In this document: positions 1-9,768 of the stretch, piece after piece | Layout of the letters: each line of letters begins with the position of its first letter | Numbering within the stretch: position 1 is the stretch's first letter | NCBI RefSeq assembly: GCF_012035195.1 | Contig: NZ_JAAVJH010000002.1 | Coordinates: 1-64,000 of the forward strand | DNA: 64,000 nt | Source of the DNA: Sphingomonas corticis | GTDB lineage: Bacteria; Pseudomonadota; Alphaproteobacteria; Sphingomonadales; Sphingomonadaceae | Direction: 5' to 3' | Made by a program: the position numbers and the translations under genes | The notes under the pieces: generated by a model | Database searches by the model: none | The model's input: the letters and a program-made list of their open reading frames with translations, nothing else | Told to the model about the DNA's origin: nothing

Positions 1-108
1 TTCGGCCGCCTCAAGGATTGGCGGCGCGTCGCCACCCGCTACGATCGCTGCCCCACAGCCTTCTTTTCCGCCGTCGCCCTCGCTGCGACAGTCATCTTCT
101 GGCTCTGA
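1..108 (+). CDS. IS5-family transposase, C-terminal end (cut by window edge)
   Basis: The first 35 codons encode the typical C-terminus of IS5-family DDE transposases: a GRLKDWRRVATRYDRC block followed by a hydrophobic tail ending in VIFWL and a TGA stop. The block is uninterrupted here, so this copy may be intact to the left of the window. The sequence just after the stop (about 118-133) reads like an IS terminal inverted repeat and ends in ccctag, so the element probably ends near 135. It marks the left edge of the polysaccharide locus. Family assignment is from recognisable motif; the copy's completeness cannot be judged. Confidence 0.85.
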   Translation, partial: FGRLKDWRRVATRYDRCPTAFFSAVALAATVIFWL

Positions 109-534
109 TCAACGAGTCCTGACCCTAGCGGCTTTGCCAGGTCGTTTGCTAGCTAATGCCTGTCGGTCGCGCTGCCCAGTGGCGCTTACCTGCTGAGATC
201 GGCCGACGAAGCGCTCCGATCAGCAGGCTATGATCGCCCTAGCTAACACGCGGCGAATGCAAGACCCGCGCCGTGCCGCTAAATTGCGAGAATCACTGAG
301 TTTGCTAGAAGATTCTGACCTGGCAGCCAGATCGGCAGCCGGACCGCTGTCCTCGAACGATCGACTCGATGCTACCCGCATGAGTTGTACCCTGCCGCGA
401 TCTGTGCGATCTGACGCGCATGATCCCAGACGCTTGTCACGCGATCGCTACGGGTTGACCGTCGCCAAGGTGCTGATCCGCGCGAGGATGTCTCAGCATA
501 TCGCCTAAGCTGTATTAGGTAGTGGACTTAATCA
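109..534. other. Intergenic region with no supported gene
   Basis: This 426-base stretch separates the insertion sequence from the polysaccharide operon. It contains an open frame of 92 codons (230-508) with a residue composition unlike any family I recognise, and I do not support it. The promoter of the downstream operon should lie here. I could not pick out a convincing -35/-10 pair by eye. The base composition is somewhat less GC-rich than in the neighbouring genes. Confidence 0.6.
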
Positions 535-2487
535 TTGCGAAACAAAAGTTTTCTTGGGCGTGTGCTCAATCTGCCTCGGTCGATGAAGCGCGGGATCGCG
601 GCTACGGTTGACATCGGCATCGCTGTGATTGCGGTAGTGCTGGCCTTTTATCTGCGGCTCGGCGACTGGATCATTTTGGAGCGAGGGCCGCTGATCGCGT
701 CAGTGGTCTCAGTGTTCCTATTGATACCTATCTTGGCTTGGTGCGGCATGTACCGGGTTATCTTTCGCTATAACGGGCTGTGGTCGCTCGGGGCGGCCAC
801 CCGTGCGATGTTGATTTACGGCATCCTGTACGCGTCGATATTTCTTACCCTCGGCATCCCCGGCGTGCCGCGTACCATTGGCGTGATCCAGCCTGTACTC
901 GTGTTCGTTCTCGTCATCTTTTCGCGCGCCACCGTGCACCAGCTGTTGATGATGATGAATGGAGCCACTGGTTTTCAGTCGTTCGGCTCCCGCGTGATGA
1001 TCTACGGCGCGGGATCGGCGGGGCGGCAGCTGGCGTCCGCGATCCAGCAGACCCGCAACATGAAGGTCGTGGGTTTCCTAGACGACGATGCGAGCATCGT
1101 TGGCCACATGATGAACGGGCTCCCGATCTTCAGCGGCGCCGCGGTCAACGAGCTGATCACCGGCAAGCAGATCGACGAGATCATGCTGGCGGTGCCCTCG
1201 GCCACGCGCCTGCGCCGCAGTCAGATCCTTGACCGGATCCGCGATTCGGGCGTCAAGGTCCGCACGCTTCCGGCGATCGACGACATTGCACGCGGCCGGA
1301 TCTCGGTCGGCGACCTTCGCGAGCTGGATGTCGAGGACCTGCTGGGCCGGGCCGCGCGGACCGGTGACACCGACCTCCTGGCGCGGAACGTGGCGGGCCG
1401 CACCGTGATGGTGACGGGCGCCGGCGGATCGATCGGCAGCGAGCTGGTGCGGCAGATCTGGGCGCTCCAGCCGCAGCTCCTGCTGCTCGTCGACAACAGC
1501 GAATATGCGCTCTACCGGATCACGCAGGAGCTGTCGTCCCGCGAGGGTGCGAGCGCCCCGGTGCCACTGCTCGCGTCGGTCTGCGATGCCGAGCGGATGC
1601 GCGCGATCATCGCCGCCTGGCGTCCCGACACGATCTTCCACGCCGCGGCGTACAAGCACGTGCCGCTCGTCGAGCACAACGTCGTCGAAGGCGTCCGCAA
1701 CAACGTCATCGGCACCTGGGTCTGCGCGCGCCTGGCCGCCGAATTCGACGTGTCGCACTTCACCCTCGTCAGCACCGACAAGGCGGTTCGACCGACCAAC
1801 GTGATGGGGGCGACGAAGCGGCTGGCCGAAATGGTCCTCCAGGCATCGAACGCCGTCGGCGGGGCGACCCGCTTCTCGATGGTGAGGTTCGGCAACGTGC
1901 TGGAATCGAGCGGATCGGTGGTGCCGCTGTTCCGTTCGCAGATCGCCGCCGGGGGGCCGGTGACCATCACCCACCCCGACATTACCCGCTATTTCATGAC
2001 CATTCCCGAGGCCGCCCAGCTCGTGCTGCAGGCGGGCGCGATGGCACGCGGCGGCGAAGTGTTCCTTCTGGACATGGGCGAGCCGGTTCGGATCATCGAT
2101 CTCGCCCGCAACATGATCACGCTGTCCGGCCTGCACGTGCGCGACAGCGAACATCCGGAGGGCGACATCGAGATTCAGGTCATCGGCCTGCGCCCGGGCG
2201 AGAAGCTCTACGAGGAGCTTCTCATCGCCGCGGACGCCGAGACCACGGACCATCCGCGGATCATGAAGGCGAACGAGGCCTATCTCGACTGGCAGGCGCT
2301 GGGCCCGCAGCTCGACCGACTGTTGGCGGCGATCGAGCGCCTCGACGCCGCGGCGGCGCGCGACGTGCTGCGGTCGCTGGTGGTCGACTTTCAGCCGATG
2401 TCCGATCTGGTCGACCATGTCGCGATCGCCGCGCGCGACGTCGCTCCCTTCCCGTCGCGGCCCGTCGTCAGCATCGCAGGGCGCTGA
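535..2487 (+). CDS. Membrane nucleoside-diphosphate-sugar 4,6-dehydratase (FlaA1/PglF/WbpM family)
   Basis: This 650-residue protein has the family's full membrane-anchored layout: an N-terminal block of about four membrane helices (residues about 20-130), a CoA-binding-like Rossmann domain, then an SDR dehydratase domain. The NAD-binding motif TGAGGSIGS lies at residues 294-302, and a catalytic STDKAVRPTN block follows. Such enzymes convert UDP-GlcNAc to UDP-4-keto-6-deoxy-HexNAc at the inner membrane. That would supply the aminotransferase at 17266 and the nonulosonate branch. The start is TTG at 535. The alternative ATG at 583 would remove the conserved FLGRVLNLPRSMKR segment, so I prefer the TTG. 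The next gene follows after 3 bases. Exact product stereochemistry is not readable from sequence. Confidence 0.93.
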   Translation: MRNKSFLGRVLNLPRSMKRGIAATVDIGIAVIAVVLAFYLRLGDWIILERGPLIASVVSVFLLIPILAWCGMYRVIFRYNGLWSLGAATRAMLIYGILYASIFLTLGIPGVPRTIGVIQPVLVFVLVIFSRATVHQLLMMMNGATGFQSFGSRVMIYGAGSAGRQLASAIQQTRNMKVVGFLDDDASIVGHMMNGLPIFSGAAVNELITGKQIDEIMLAVPSATRLRRSQILDRIRDSGVKVRTLPAIDDIARGRISVGDLRELDVEDLLGRAARTGDTDLLARNVAGRTVMVTGAGGSIGSELVRQIWALQPQLLLLVDNSEYALYRITQELSSREGASAPVPLLASVCDAERMRAIIAAWRPDTIFHAAAYKHVPLVEHNVVEGVRNNVIGTWVCARLAAEFDVSHFTLVSTDKAVRPTNVMGATKRLAEMVLQASNAVGGATRFSMVRFGNVLESSGSVVPLFRSQIAAGGPVTITHPDITRYFMTIPEAAQLVLQAGAMARGGEVFLLDMGEPVRIIDLARNMITLSGLHVRDSEHPEGDIEIQVIGLRPGEKLYEELLIAADAETTDHPRIMKANEAYLDWQALGPQLDRLLAAIERLDAAAARDVLRSLVVDFQPMSDLVDHVAIAARDVAPFPSRPVVSIAGR

Positions 2488-2490
2488 ACC

Positions 2491-3930
2491 GTGACCCGCA
2501 GTGCCGCCGCATCTCGTCGTCCGACGGTCGATGGGCTGATCCTGTTCGTCTTCCTGGTAGCGGTGGCGCTGCTGGGGGGCAGCTCGCGCGCCGACACCCT
2601 CTCGCTGGTGATCTTGCGTCCCTTGGCGGCGCTGTTCCTGGCGGTGGGCGTCGTCCGGTCCTTCCGGCGGTGGAAGGACTATCGCATGCCCATCGCCTTC
2701 CTGCTGGCGGGCGTCCTCGTCGTGGCGGCGCAGCTCGTTCCGCTGCCGCCGTCGATCTGGACCTCGCTTCCCGGGCGCGAGCCCCTGGTCGAGGTGATGC
2801 GAGTCCTGAACGTCCCCGACGTTTGGCGCCCGTTGTCGATGCAGCCGGCGCGCACCTCGAACGCCTTGTTCTCGCTGCTCGTGCCGGCGGCCACCCTGTT
2901 CCTGTGCATCGCCGCGGGACCCCGCGGCACCCGCCAGGCCGCTTATGTCCTGCTGGCGCTCGGGGGCCTCGGTGCGCTGCTCGGCGTGCTACAGGTGATC
3001 GGCCCGGACTCCAGCCCGCTCTACCTCTACCGCAACACGGGCGAGGGCTTCGCCAACGGCCTGTTCGCGAACCGCAACCATCATGCCGCGTTCATCGCGT
3101 GCCTGCTCCCGCTGATCGCGATCGTCGCGGCCGAAAGCGGCAAGGACCAGCACCGCGGTCAGGCCGTGCAATGGATGCTGTCGGCGTTCGCGCTGTTCCT
3201 GATCGCCCTCCTGCTGATGACGGGCTCGCGCGCTGGCCTGCTGCTGGGGATGATCGGCATGGGGGGCGGGATGTGGGTCTTCTCGCTCGGACGCGCGCCA
3301 CGCGGGTCCCGACCTTCCGGACGCTTCGCAGCGGTGCGCCGCTGGGCGCCCGCGCTCCTGGCGGTCGGCGCGCTGACGCTGCTGATCGTGCTCAGTGTCG
3401 TGGCCGCGCGCGCACCGTCGATTGCCCGGCTGTTCGGCGACGGGATGGAGGGGGGACGACGTCTGGTCGTCTATCCCACGGTGTTGCGGATGGTGCCGAT
3501 CTACTTTCCCTTCGGCTCGGGATTCGGCACCTTCGCGGAGGTCTTCCAGATCAACGAACCCGACGCGATCCTCGGTCCCACGTACCTCAACCAGGCCCAT
3601 AACGACTGGCTGCAGATCGTGATCGAGGGCGGACTTGCGGCCGCGGTGGCGGCGCTCGCCGCTTTGGCGGCCCTGGTCCGCCTGTCGATGCGCATGCTGT
3701 CCCGGCCGGTCACGGGGCGCACCGCGCCGCTGCTCGGGCGGGCGGGGCTGATCGTGCTCGTCGTGATCGCGCTGGCGAGCGTGGTCGACTATCCTGCGCG
3801 CGCTCCGTCGATCGCCGCGCTCGTGGTGGTCGCGCTGATGTGGATGCTGGATGCCGTCGGCGAGCGGGAGCGTGAGGGCTGGCAGTCCGACGTCAATCCG
3901 CCTAGAAGCCGCCAACCCGTCTTAGGATAA
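2491..3930 (+). CDS. O-antigen ligase/polymerase family membrane protein
   Basis: This 479-residue integral membrane protein has roughly 10-12 hydrophobic helices. A large periplasmic loop contains the NRNHHAAF motif (194-201), typical of the O-antigen ligase (WaaL/Wzy_C) family, and GSRAG follows in the next helix. Such proteins ligate or polymerise undecaprenyl-linked glycans on the periplasmic side. It starts at GTG, 3 bases after the dehydratase, and directly precedes the export genes. A separate Wzy-like protein is encoded at 22576, so this one may be a ligase or a polymerase for another chain. Sequence alone does not decide between these. Confidence 0.88.
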   Translation: MTRSAAASRRPTVDGLILFVFLVAVALLGGSSRADTLSLVILRPLAALFLAVGVVRSFRRWKDYRMPIAFLLAGVLVVAAQLVPLPPSIWTSLPGREPLVEVMRVLNVPDVWRPLSMQPARTSNALFSLLVPAATLFLCIAAGPRGTRQAAYVLLALGGLGALLGVLQVIGPDSSPLYLYRNTGEGFANGLFANRNHHAAFIACLLPLIAIVAAESGKDQHRGQAVQWMLSAFALFLIALLLMTGSRAGLLLGMIGMGGGMWVFSLGRAPRGSRPSGRFAAVRRWAPALLAVGALTLLIVLSVVAARAPSIARLFGDGMEGGRRLVVYPTVLRMVPIYFPFGSGFGTFAEVFQINEPDAILGPTYLNQAHNDWLQIVIEGGLAAAVAALAALAALVRLSMRMLSRPVTGRTAPLLGRAGLIVLVVIALASVVDYPARAPSIAALVVVALMWMLDAVGEREREGWQSDVNPPRSRQPVLG

Positions 3931-3933
3931 GTG

Positions 3934-4653
3934 ATGAACAAGCGTTTCCTGCTGGCCTCGAGCCTGCTTGCGCTGTCCGCATGCGCCGGCAAGCCGGCAC
4001 CGCTGGGCGGCAGTCCCGACATCGCGGTCGTCGCCGGCGACTCGATGCCGCCGCCGACCCGGACCGATATCGTCGCCGACAATCGGCCCTATTTGATCGG
4101 GCCGTTCGACAAGCTCACCATCGACGTCTTCGGCATCGAGGAGATGAAGCTTCTCAAGGTCCAGACCGATGCCAGCGGGCGGATCTCCTTCCCGTTGATC
4201 GGATCGGTGGAGGCGGCGGGCAAGACGCCCGCGGAAGTGTCGACCCTCATCGCCGACAAGCTGCGTGGCCGCTACATTCGCGACCCCCAGGTGACCGTCA
4301 ACCTCGACGACACGGTGAGCCAGGTCGTGTCCGTCGGCGGAGAGGTGCGCGAGCCGGGGCTCTATCCGGTCATCGGACGCATGACGCTGATGCGCGCCGT
4401 GTCGACCGCGAAGGGGACGAGCGAATTCGCCAAGCTGAACGACGTCGTCGTCTTTCGCACGGTCGGCGGGCGCAAGATGGCGGCCCTCTACAATCTGAAG
4501 GCGATCCAGCGCGGCGCTTACGCCGATCCGGAGATCTTCGCGAACGACGTCATCGTCGTCGGCGATTCGCCGGGGCGTCGTCTCTTCCGCGACATTCTCC
4601 AGGCCACGCCGCTGCTGACGGCGCCGCTGATCGCCTATCTCAACAACAACTGA
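3934..4653 (+). CDS. Wza-like outer-membrane polysaccharide export lipoprotein
   Basis: This is a 239-residue periplasmic/outer-membrane protein with a lipoprotein signal (lipobox LSAC, acylated Cys17). After the signal come a Poly_export domain (about 50-125, beginning YLIGPFDKLTIDVFG) and one SLBB-type domain (about 130-215). It is shorter than E. coli Wza (about 379 residues), like other alphaproteobacterial exporters with a single SLBB repeat. It should form the export channel with the Wzc-like protein encoded 36 bases downstream. A GTG directly precedes the ATG at 3934. I chose the ATG because it gives a normal lipoprotein signal (MNKRFLL). Confidence 0.93.
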   Translation: MNKRFLLASSLLALSACAGKPAPLGGSPDIAVVAGDSMPPPTRTDIVADNRPYLIGPFDKLTIDVFGIEEMKLLKVQTDASGRISFPLIGSVEAAGKTPAEVSTLIADKLRGRYIRDPQVTVNLDDTVSQVVSVGGEVREPGLYPVIGRMTLMRAVSTAKGTSEFAKLNDVVVFRTVGGRKMAALYNLKAIQRGAYADPEIFANDVIVVGDSPGRRLFRDILQATPLLTAPLIAYLNNN

Positions 4654-4689
4654 TCGCCTCGTGCGTCCTCGCCACAGAGACAACCGCTC

Positions 4690-6873
4690 ATGCTGACCGC
4701 CAATTCTCAACCCGGCGCGCTCGTTGTGGCGCCGGTGCCCGGCGGCATGGCCGCCGGCACGCCGCCGATCATCCTGCAATATTGGCAGCTGGTCCGCCGC
4801 TGGCGGTGGGTGATCCTCGCGATCGTGGCGTCCGCGCTCGTCGTGGGGCTCATCGCGACCTTGATGATGACGCCGCGCTACACCGCATCGGTGCGGGTCG
4901 AGATCAGCCGCGAGCAGAAGAACATCACCAACGTCCAAGGCGTGGAGTCGGAGCAGGTCGGCCGCGACCTCGAATTCTATTCGACGCAATACGCGCTGCT
5001 CGAAGCGCGCTCGCTGGCGGAGCGGGTGGCGCGCGCGCTCAACCTGAAGAGCGACGGCGCCTTCTTCGAGGCGCATGGGGTGGATCCCCAGCGCGGTTCG
5101 CTGTTCGGTGAGCAGGCGCGCAGCGGCGTCGAGGAGCTGAAGCGGCGCGAGGCGCTGTCCGTCGAATTGCTGCTCGACCACATCGAGATTTCTCCCGTCC
5201 GCGGCTCGAGCCTGGTCGACGTGCGCTATACCAGCAATTCCCCCGCGATGTCGGCAAGGATCGCGAACGCCTGGAGCAAGGAGTTCGTGGCGGCCAGCGT
5301 GGACCGGCGCTTCGCGTCGACCGCCGATGCGCGCGAGTTGCTCGAACGACGCCTGACGGATCTGCGCGGGCGGCTCGAGCAGTCGGAGCGCGATCTCGTC
5401 CGCTACGCCGGTGACAAGCGGATCGTCTCGCTGTCGACGACCGTGACGCCGGAGGGCAAGAGCCGCACCGACCGCACGCTAATCTCGGAAAACCTCGAAG
5501 CGCTCAACGCGGCGCTGGCGCGTGCCACCGCGGAGCGCGTGGCGGCGGAGAGCCTGTCCCGCTCCGGCTCGACCTCGGCGCAGGCGATCTCGAGCCCCAC
5601 GCTCGCGGCGCTGCGCGAACGGCGGGCCGGCCTCGCCGCCGACTACGCCCGCCTGATGGTACAGTTCGAGCCGGGCTATCCCCAGGCGAAGGCCGTTTCG
5701 GACCAGATCGCGGCGCTCGACCGCAGCATCGCGCGTGAGGAAAGCCGGATCTCGGGTGGGATCGGCAACGACATCGAGGCGGCGCGCTCGCGCGAGCAGG
5801 CGCTGCGCACTCGCGTCGATCAGCTGACCTCGCAGCTCGCGCAGCAGAATACCGACAGCATCCAGCTCAACATCTACCAGCGCGAGGTCGATACGAACCG
5901 GCAGCTCTACGAAGCGCTGCTGCAGCGCTACAAGGAGATCGGCGTCGCCGGGGTCGGCGCGAGCAACATCGCCATCATCGATCCCGCGAAGCTGCCCGAG
6001 AAGCCTTCCGCACCCAACCTGAAGGTCAATCTGGCGCTCGCGCTGCTGGCCGGGCTGGTGCTCGCCGGTCTCACGGTGGTGGCGCTGAACCAGATCGACG
6101 AGGGCTTCCGCGATCCCAACCAGATCCCGGCCCAGCTGAAGGTGCCCCTGCTGGGGACCATCCCGCTCACCGACAAGGATACGCTCGACGAACTGCGCGA
6201 TACCAAGTCGCCGATCTTCGAGGCCTATCTGGCGATCCGGTCGAGCCTGGCGTTCTCCACCGATCATGGCTTCCCGCGCACGCTGGCGGTCACGAGCACG
6301 CGTCCCGCGGAGGGCAAGTCGACGAGCTGTTTCGCGCTCGCCACCGTGCTCGGCCGCACCGGCAAGCGCGTGGTGTTGATCGACGCCGACATGCGGTCGC
6401 CGTCGGTCCACACGATGGTGGGGCTGTCGAACGAAAAGGGGCTCAGCAACTACCTCGCCGGCGACGACGACTGGGCGCACCTCGTCAGCGAGAGCGAATT
6501 CAAGAACATGATGGTCCTCCCGGCCGGGCCGACCCCGCCGAGCGCCGGCGAGTTGCTGACCAGTGACCGGTTGCACGCTCTGCTCGATCAGCTGATGCAG
6601 GAATTCGATCACGTCCTGATCGACAGTCCGCCGATCCTCGGCTTGGCGGACGCGCCGCTGCTGACCCGGGCGGTCGAGGGATGCGTGCTCGTCGTCGAAT
6701 CGAACGGGGTGGCCGTCCGAGGCGTCCAGACGGCGCTTCGCCGTCTCAACGATGTGCACGCCCATGTGGTGGGAGCGATCTTCACCAAGCTCGATACCCG
6801 CCAAACGGGCTACGGCTACGGCTACGGCTACGGCTACGGCTACGGCCAGGGTCGCGCGGATCGGGACGACTGA
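4690..6873 (+). CDS. Wzc-like polysaccharide co-polymerase with BY-kinase domain
   Basis: This 727-residue inner-membrane protein controls polysaccharide chain length and export. It has a Wzz domain with a first membrane helix near 38-60, a long periplasmic coiled-coil/GNVR region, a second helix near 448-466, and a cytoplasmic bacterial tyrosine-kinase domain. The kinase shows Walker A PAEGKST (539-545), Walker A' IDADM (564-568) and Walker B Asp645 in LIDSPP. The C-terminus is a cluster of six Tyr in GY repeats, the usual autophosphorylation tail, encoded by a perfect hexamer repeat. No Wzb-type phosphatase is encoded in the window. Its stop overlaps the next start by one base. Confidence 0.95.
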   Translation: MLTANSQPGALVVAPVPGGMAAGTPPIILQYWQLVRRWRWVILAIVASALVVGLIATLMMTPRYTASVRVEISREQKNITNVQGVESEQVGRDLEFYSTQYALLEARSLAERVARALNLKSDGAFFEAHGVDPQRGSLFGEQARSGVEELKRREALSVELLLDHIEISPVRGSSLVDVRYTSNSPAMSARIANAWSKEFVAASVDRRFASTADARELLERRLTDLRGRLEQSERDLVRYAGDKRIVSLSTTVTPEGKSRTDRTLISENLEALNAALARATAERVAAESLSRSGSTSAQAISSPTLAALRERRAGLAADYARLMVQFEPGYPQAKAVSDQIAALDRSIAREESRISGGIGNDIEAARSREQALRTRVDQLTSQLAQQNTDSIQLNIYQREVDTNRQLYEALLQRYKEIGVAGVGASNIAIIDPAKLPEKPSAPNLKVNLALALLAGLVLAGLTVVALNQIDEGFRDPNQIPAQLKVPLLGTIPLTDKDTLDELRDTKSPIFEAYLAIRSSLAFSTDHGFPRTLAVTSTRPAEGKSTSCFALATVLGRTGKRVVLIDADMRSPSVHTMVGLSNEKGLSNYLAGDDDWAHLVSESEFKNMMVLPAGPTPPSAGELLTSDRLHALLDQLMQEFDHVLIDSPPILGLADAPLLTRAVEGCVLVVESNGVAVRGVQTALRRLNDVHAHVVGAIFTKLDTRQTGYGYGYGYGYGYGQGRADRDD
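6811..6846 (+). repeat. Tandem hexamer TACGGC x6 in the kinase tail
   Basis: Six perfect head-to-tail copies of TACGGC encode six Tyr-Gly pairs at the C-terminus of the Wzc-like kinase. Tyr codons begin at 6811, 6817, 6823, 6829, 6835 and 6841. Because the unit is six bases, gain or loss of copies changes the number of tyrosines without shifting frame. Confidence 0.97.
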
Positions 6874-8132
6874 TGCGAGCCTCCGCGCGGCAGCGCGTCA
6901 GCGAGGCTGCGCCGGGAGTACCCCGGCTCGTCCTCGGCATGGCCGGCGCGGCGGGCCTCGTGCTTGCCGCCCTCTCGGGAGCGGACGCGTTCGTGGGCGT
7001 GACTCGCGCCCGCGCTCCCACGGCGGCGCTCCGCGTCCACCCCAACGACGCGCTCGCCCGCGCGAATGCCGCGGATCAGGCCTTCCTCGCCGCCCCCGCC
7101 GACGAACGGGTGCGCGCGGCCAGCGAGCAAGCGGCGAGGGCGTCGCTCCGGGGCTCGCTGCTCAATCCCGTCGCGGTGCGGCTCGCCGCGCTCGGTCTGG
7201 AGAGAGGCGGTAGCGACGCGAAGCTGTTGGGCGCGCTCGATGCGGGGCAGCGCCTGACGCGGCATGACGCCGCGACCCAGCTTCTTCTGATCGAAGCCAA
7301 TGTCGCGCAGGGGAACGTGTCGGGAGCGCTGACGGGGTACGACCATGTCCTGCGGCGCAAGCCGGAGATGGGCGAGACGCTGTTCCCCATCCTGGCGACC
7401 GCGGCGCGCGACCGGAGCGTTCTGCCCGACCTGCGTCGGCTGCTGGGCGTGGGTGCCCCTTGGGTCGGCTATTTCATCGACTGGGCGATCAGCAACGATC
7501 GCGACCTCGGCACCTTGCTGCCGGCGATCACCGCGGCGCCGACGACGGCCACCGGGCTGAGCGAGGGACGACGACAGAACCTCGTCAAGCAACTCGCGGC
7601 GCTGCGGGATTATCCTGCGGCGGCGGCGGCCTATCGCCGCTTCGACCAAGCGCCGGATCAGGGCGGACGCGCCGACTTCGCCCGCCCGAGCCGCTTCGCG
7701 CCCTTCGACTGGGAAGTCCAGAACGGGCCCGGCATCGATGGCGCCATCGATGCGAAGGCCGGTCTGTTCCACTTCACCTTGCTCGGAGACGGCAGCGGGC
7801 TTCTGCTCCGGCGGCTGATCGCGGTCCGCCCGGGGCCACACCGGCTCGACCTGGCCGGCACCATGGTCGGCCCAGCCGCGGCGCTCGTCGCCGGGCGCGT
7901 GACCTGCGCCCAGACGGGGGCGCAGCTCGGAACGCTCGGCCTCCGTCCCAACTCGCCCGCCGGCGTGGCGCGCATCGTCGACGTCCCTCGAGGATGCGCC
8001 TTCGTCTGGCTCGCGCTGGAAGGAAAGACCACGCCCGAGGACGCCGTCGAGGGACGGCTGTCCCGCTTTCGCCTGACGCCCGCGACGGGCGGTGCACGAT
8101 CAACCGACTCCTCCGATCAGGACCCGCGATGA
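6873..8132 (+). CDS. Unrecognised membrane-anchored protein of the polysaccharide operon
   Basis: This 419-residue protein has a short cytoplasmic N-terminus, one hydrophobic segment (about residues 18-40) and a helical region rich in Ala and Leu that resembles TPR-like solenoids (about 60-240). A C-terminal part (about 260-400) looks like a beta-sandwich, possibly carbohydrate-binding. I do not recognise a named family. The ATG at 6873 overlaps the kinase stop (TGATG), and its own stop overlaps the next ATG (ATGA), so it is translationally coupled on both sides. A role in assembly or export is inferred from context only. Confidence 0.8.
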   Translation: MRASARQRVSEAAPGVPRLVLGMAGAAGLVLAALSGADAFVGVTRARAPTAALRVHPNDALARANAADQAFLAAPADERVRAASEQAARASLRGSLLNPVAVRLAALGLERGGSDAKLLGALDAGQRLTRHDAATQLLLIEANVAQGNVSGALTGYDHVLRRKPEMGETLFPILATAARDRSVLPDLRRLLGVGAPWVGYFIDWAISNDRDLGTLLPAITAAPTTATGLSEGRRQNLVKQLAALRDYPAAAAAYRRFDQAPDQGGRADFARPSRFAPFDWEVQNGPGIDGAIDAKAGLFHFTLLGDGSGLLLRRLIAVRPGPHRLDLAGTMVGPAAALVAGRVTCAQTGAQLGTLGLRPNSPAGVARIVDVPRGCAFVWLALEGKTTPEDAVEGRLSRFRLTPATGGARSTDSSDQDPR

Positions 8133-9085
8133 CAGTTTCTCCGAACCAGAAGATGATCCTCGTGACGGGGGGGGCGGGTTTCGTCGGTTCCCATCTGTGC
8201 GAGCGATTGCTGGAGGCAGGCAACAACGTCCTTTGCGTCGATTCCTACCGCACGGGATCGCGCGCCAACATCTTCCACCTTCTCGGCCGGCCCGATTTCG
8301 AGATGGTCCGCCACGACGTGATCAATCCGCTGCACGTCGAGGTGCAGGAAATCTACAATCTCGCCTGCCCGGCATCGCCGCAGCATTACCAGTACGACCC
8401 AATCCAGACGACCAAGACCAGCTTCATGGGTGCCATGAACATGCTCGGGCTGGCGAAGCGGACCGGAGCGAAGATCCTCCAGGCTTCGACCAGCGAGATC
8501 TACGGCGACCCGTCGATCCACCCGCAGACCGAGGATTATTGGGGCAACGTCAACCCGATCGGGACCCGCAGCTGCTACGATGAGGGAAAGCGCGTCGCGG
8601 AGACCCTGTTCTTCGATTACCACCGCAAGCACGCCATCCCGATCAAGGTCGCGCGGATCTTCAACACCTATGGTCCGCGCATGCACCCGAACGACGGACG
8701 GGTCGTCAGCAACTTCATCGTCCAGGCGCTGAAGGGCGAGGACATCACGATCTACGGCGACGGCTCCCAGACCCGCAGCTTCTGCTACGTGAGTGATCTC
8801 GTGGACGGGCTCGTGCGCCTCATGGCGAGCCCGCCGGAAACCACCGGGCCGATCAACCTCGGCAATCCCGGCGAGTTCTCGATGCTCGAACTGGCCGAGC
8901 GCGTGCTGTCGCTCGTCGGATCGGCGAGCCGCATCGTCTACCGCCCGCTCCCCGCCGACGATCCCCGCCAGCGCCAACCCGATATCTCGATCGCCAAGCG
9001 TGACCTCGGATGGGCGCCGACCGTCGCGCTCGAGGACGGCCTGCGCGAGACCATCGCCTACTTCCGCGACCTGCTGGAACGATGA
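8129..9085 (+). CDS. UDP-glucuronate decarboxylase (UDP-xylose synthase)
   Basis: This 318-residue extended SDR makes UDP-xylose from UDP-glucuronate. It shows the NAD motif GGAGFVGSH (14-22) and the family's hallmark segment [18 protein letters not shown]. The catalytic pair is Tyr150 and Lys154 in SCYDEGKR, and the [10 protein letters not shown] and SQTRSFCYV blocks are also present. Length matches bacterial UXS enzymes. It overlaps its neighbours on both sides by 4 bases (ATGA). No UDP-glucose dehydrogenase lies in the window, so UDP-glucuronate must come from elsewhere. It suggests xylose, or a derivative of it, in the glycan. Confidence 0.93.
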   Translation: MTVSPNQKMILVTGGAGFVGSHLCERLLEAGNNVLCVDSYRTGSRANIFHLLGRPDFEMVRHDVINPLHVEVQEIYNLACPASPQHYQYDPIQTTKTSFMGAMNMLGLAKRTGAKILQASTSEIYGDPSIHPQTEDYWGNVNPIGTRSCYDEGKRVAETLFFDYHRKHAIPIKVARIFNTYGPRMHPNDGRVVSNFIVQALKGEDITIYGDGSQTRSFCYVSDLVDGLVRLMASPPETTGPINLGNPGEFSMLELAERVLSLVGSASRIVYRPLPADDPRQRQPDISIAKRDLGWAPTVALEDGLRETIAYFRDLLER

Positions 9086-9768
9086 GCGACGTCCTCGCCA
9101 TCATTCCTGCGCGTGGCGGGTCGAAGGGAGTCCCGGGAAAGAACCTTCGTCCCATCCATGGCCTGCCGCTGATCGCCTGGAGCATCCGTCAGGCGCGCGA
9201 TGCAGGGCTGGAGCGGGTCGTGGTGTCGACCGACGATGCCGACATCGCCGCGGTCGCACGCGATCACGGTGCCGACGTTCCGTTCCTGCGACCGGCCGAA
9301 CTCGCGAGCGATACCGCCGCGACGGAGCCCGTGATGGCGCATGCGGTGCGCTGGTACGAGGAGCAGGGGGAGCGGTTCGACGCGGTTCTCCTGCTGCAGC
9401 CGACCTCTCCGCTGCGTCTGCCGGACACCATCCCCGCCGCGCTGGCGCAGTTCGCGGCCGGCGGTGCCGACTCGTTGCTGGGCGTGAACGAGAACCACCA
9501 TTTCTTCTGGAAGAACCCGTCCGTGCCCGAGGCGCTGTACGATTTCCGCAACCGTCCGCGGCGACAGGATATTCGTCCCGAGGATCGGTCCTTCCGCGAG
9601 AACGGTTCGCTCTACCTGACCAGGACCGACGCGTTCGCGGCAAGCGGCAATCGTCTGTGCGGACGTATCGACATGTTCGTCATGCGCGAGGAGGAGGGTC
9701 TGGAGATCGACAGCCTCGTCGACTTCGCCATGGTCGAAGCCGTGATGAAAGCGATCGAATTCCGATGA
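9082..9768 (+). CDS. CMP-nonulosonate cytidylyltransferase (first copy)
   Basis: This 228-residue acylneuraminate cytidylyltransferase activates a nonulosonic acid with CTP to the CMP sugar. The nucleotide-binding motif [14 protein letters not shown] is intact (residues 8-21, Lys15). [14 protein letters not shown] and the C-terminal EIDSLVDF (metal and sugar contacts in the family) are also present. It overlaps UDP-xylose synthase upstream and the NeuB fusion gene downstream, each by 4 bases. Pairing with the NeuB fusion suggests both act on the same keto-acid sugar. A second, diverged copy lies at 12997. Confidence 0.92.
   Translation: MSDVLAIIPARGGSKGVPGKNLRPIHGLPLIAWSIRQARDAGLERVVVSTDDADIAAVARDHGADVPFLRPAELASDTAATEPVMAHAVRWYEEQGERFDAVLLLQPTSPLRLPDTIPAALAQFAAGGADSLLGVNENHHFFWKNPSVPEALYDFRNRPRRQDIRPEDRSFRENGSLYLTRTDAFAASGNRLCGRIDMFVMREEEGLEIDSLVDFAMVEAVMKAIEFR

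Noticed and set aside
230..508. 92-codon frame upstream of the polysaccharide operon
   Set aside because: Arg/Ser-rich with no family resemblance, no clear ribosome site, and lies in intergenic sequence next to an insertion sequence.
6811..6846. Possible CRISPR-like repeat array
   Set aside because: The hexamers are contiguous without spacers and code for the kinase tail.
6681..6872. Upstream extension of the gene at 6873
   Set aside because: It would overlap the kinase end in another frame and translate the hexamer repeat as Arg-Leu; the TGATG junction gives a better start.
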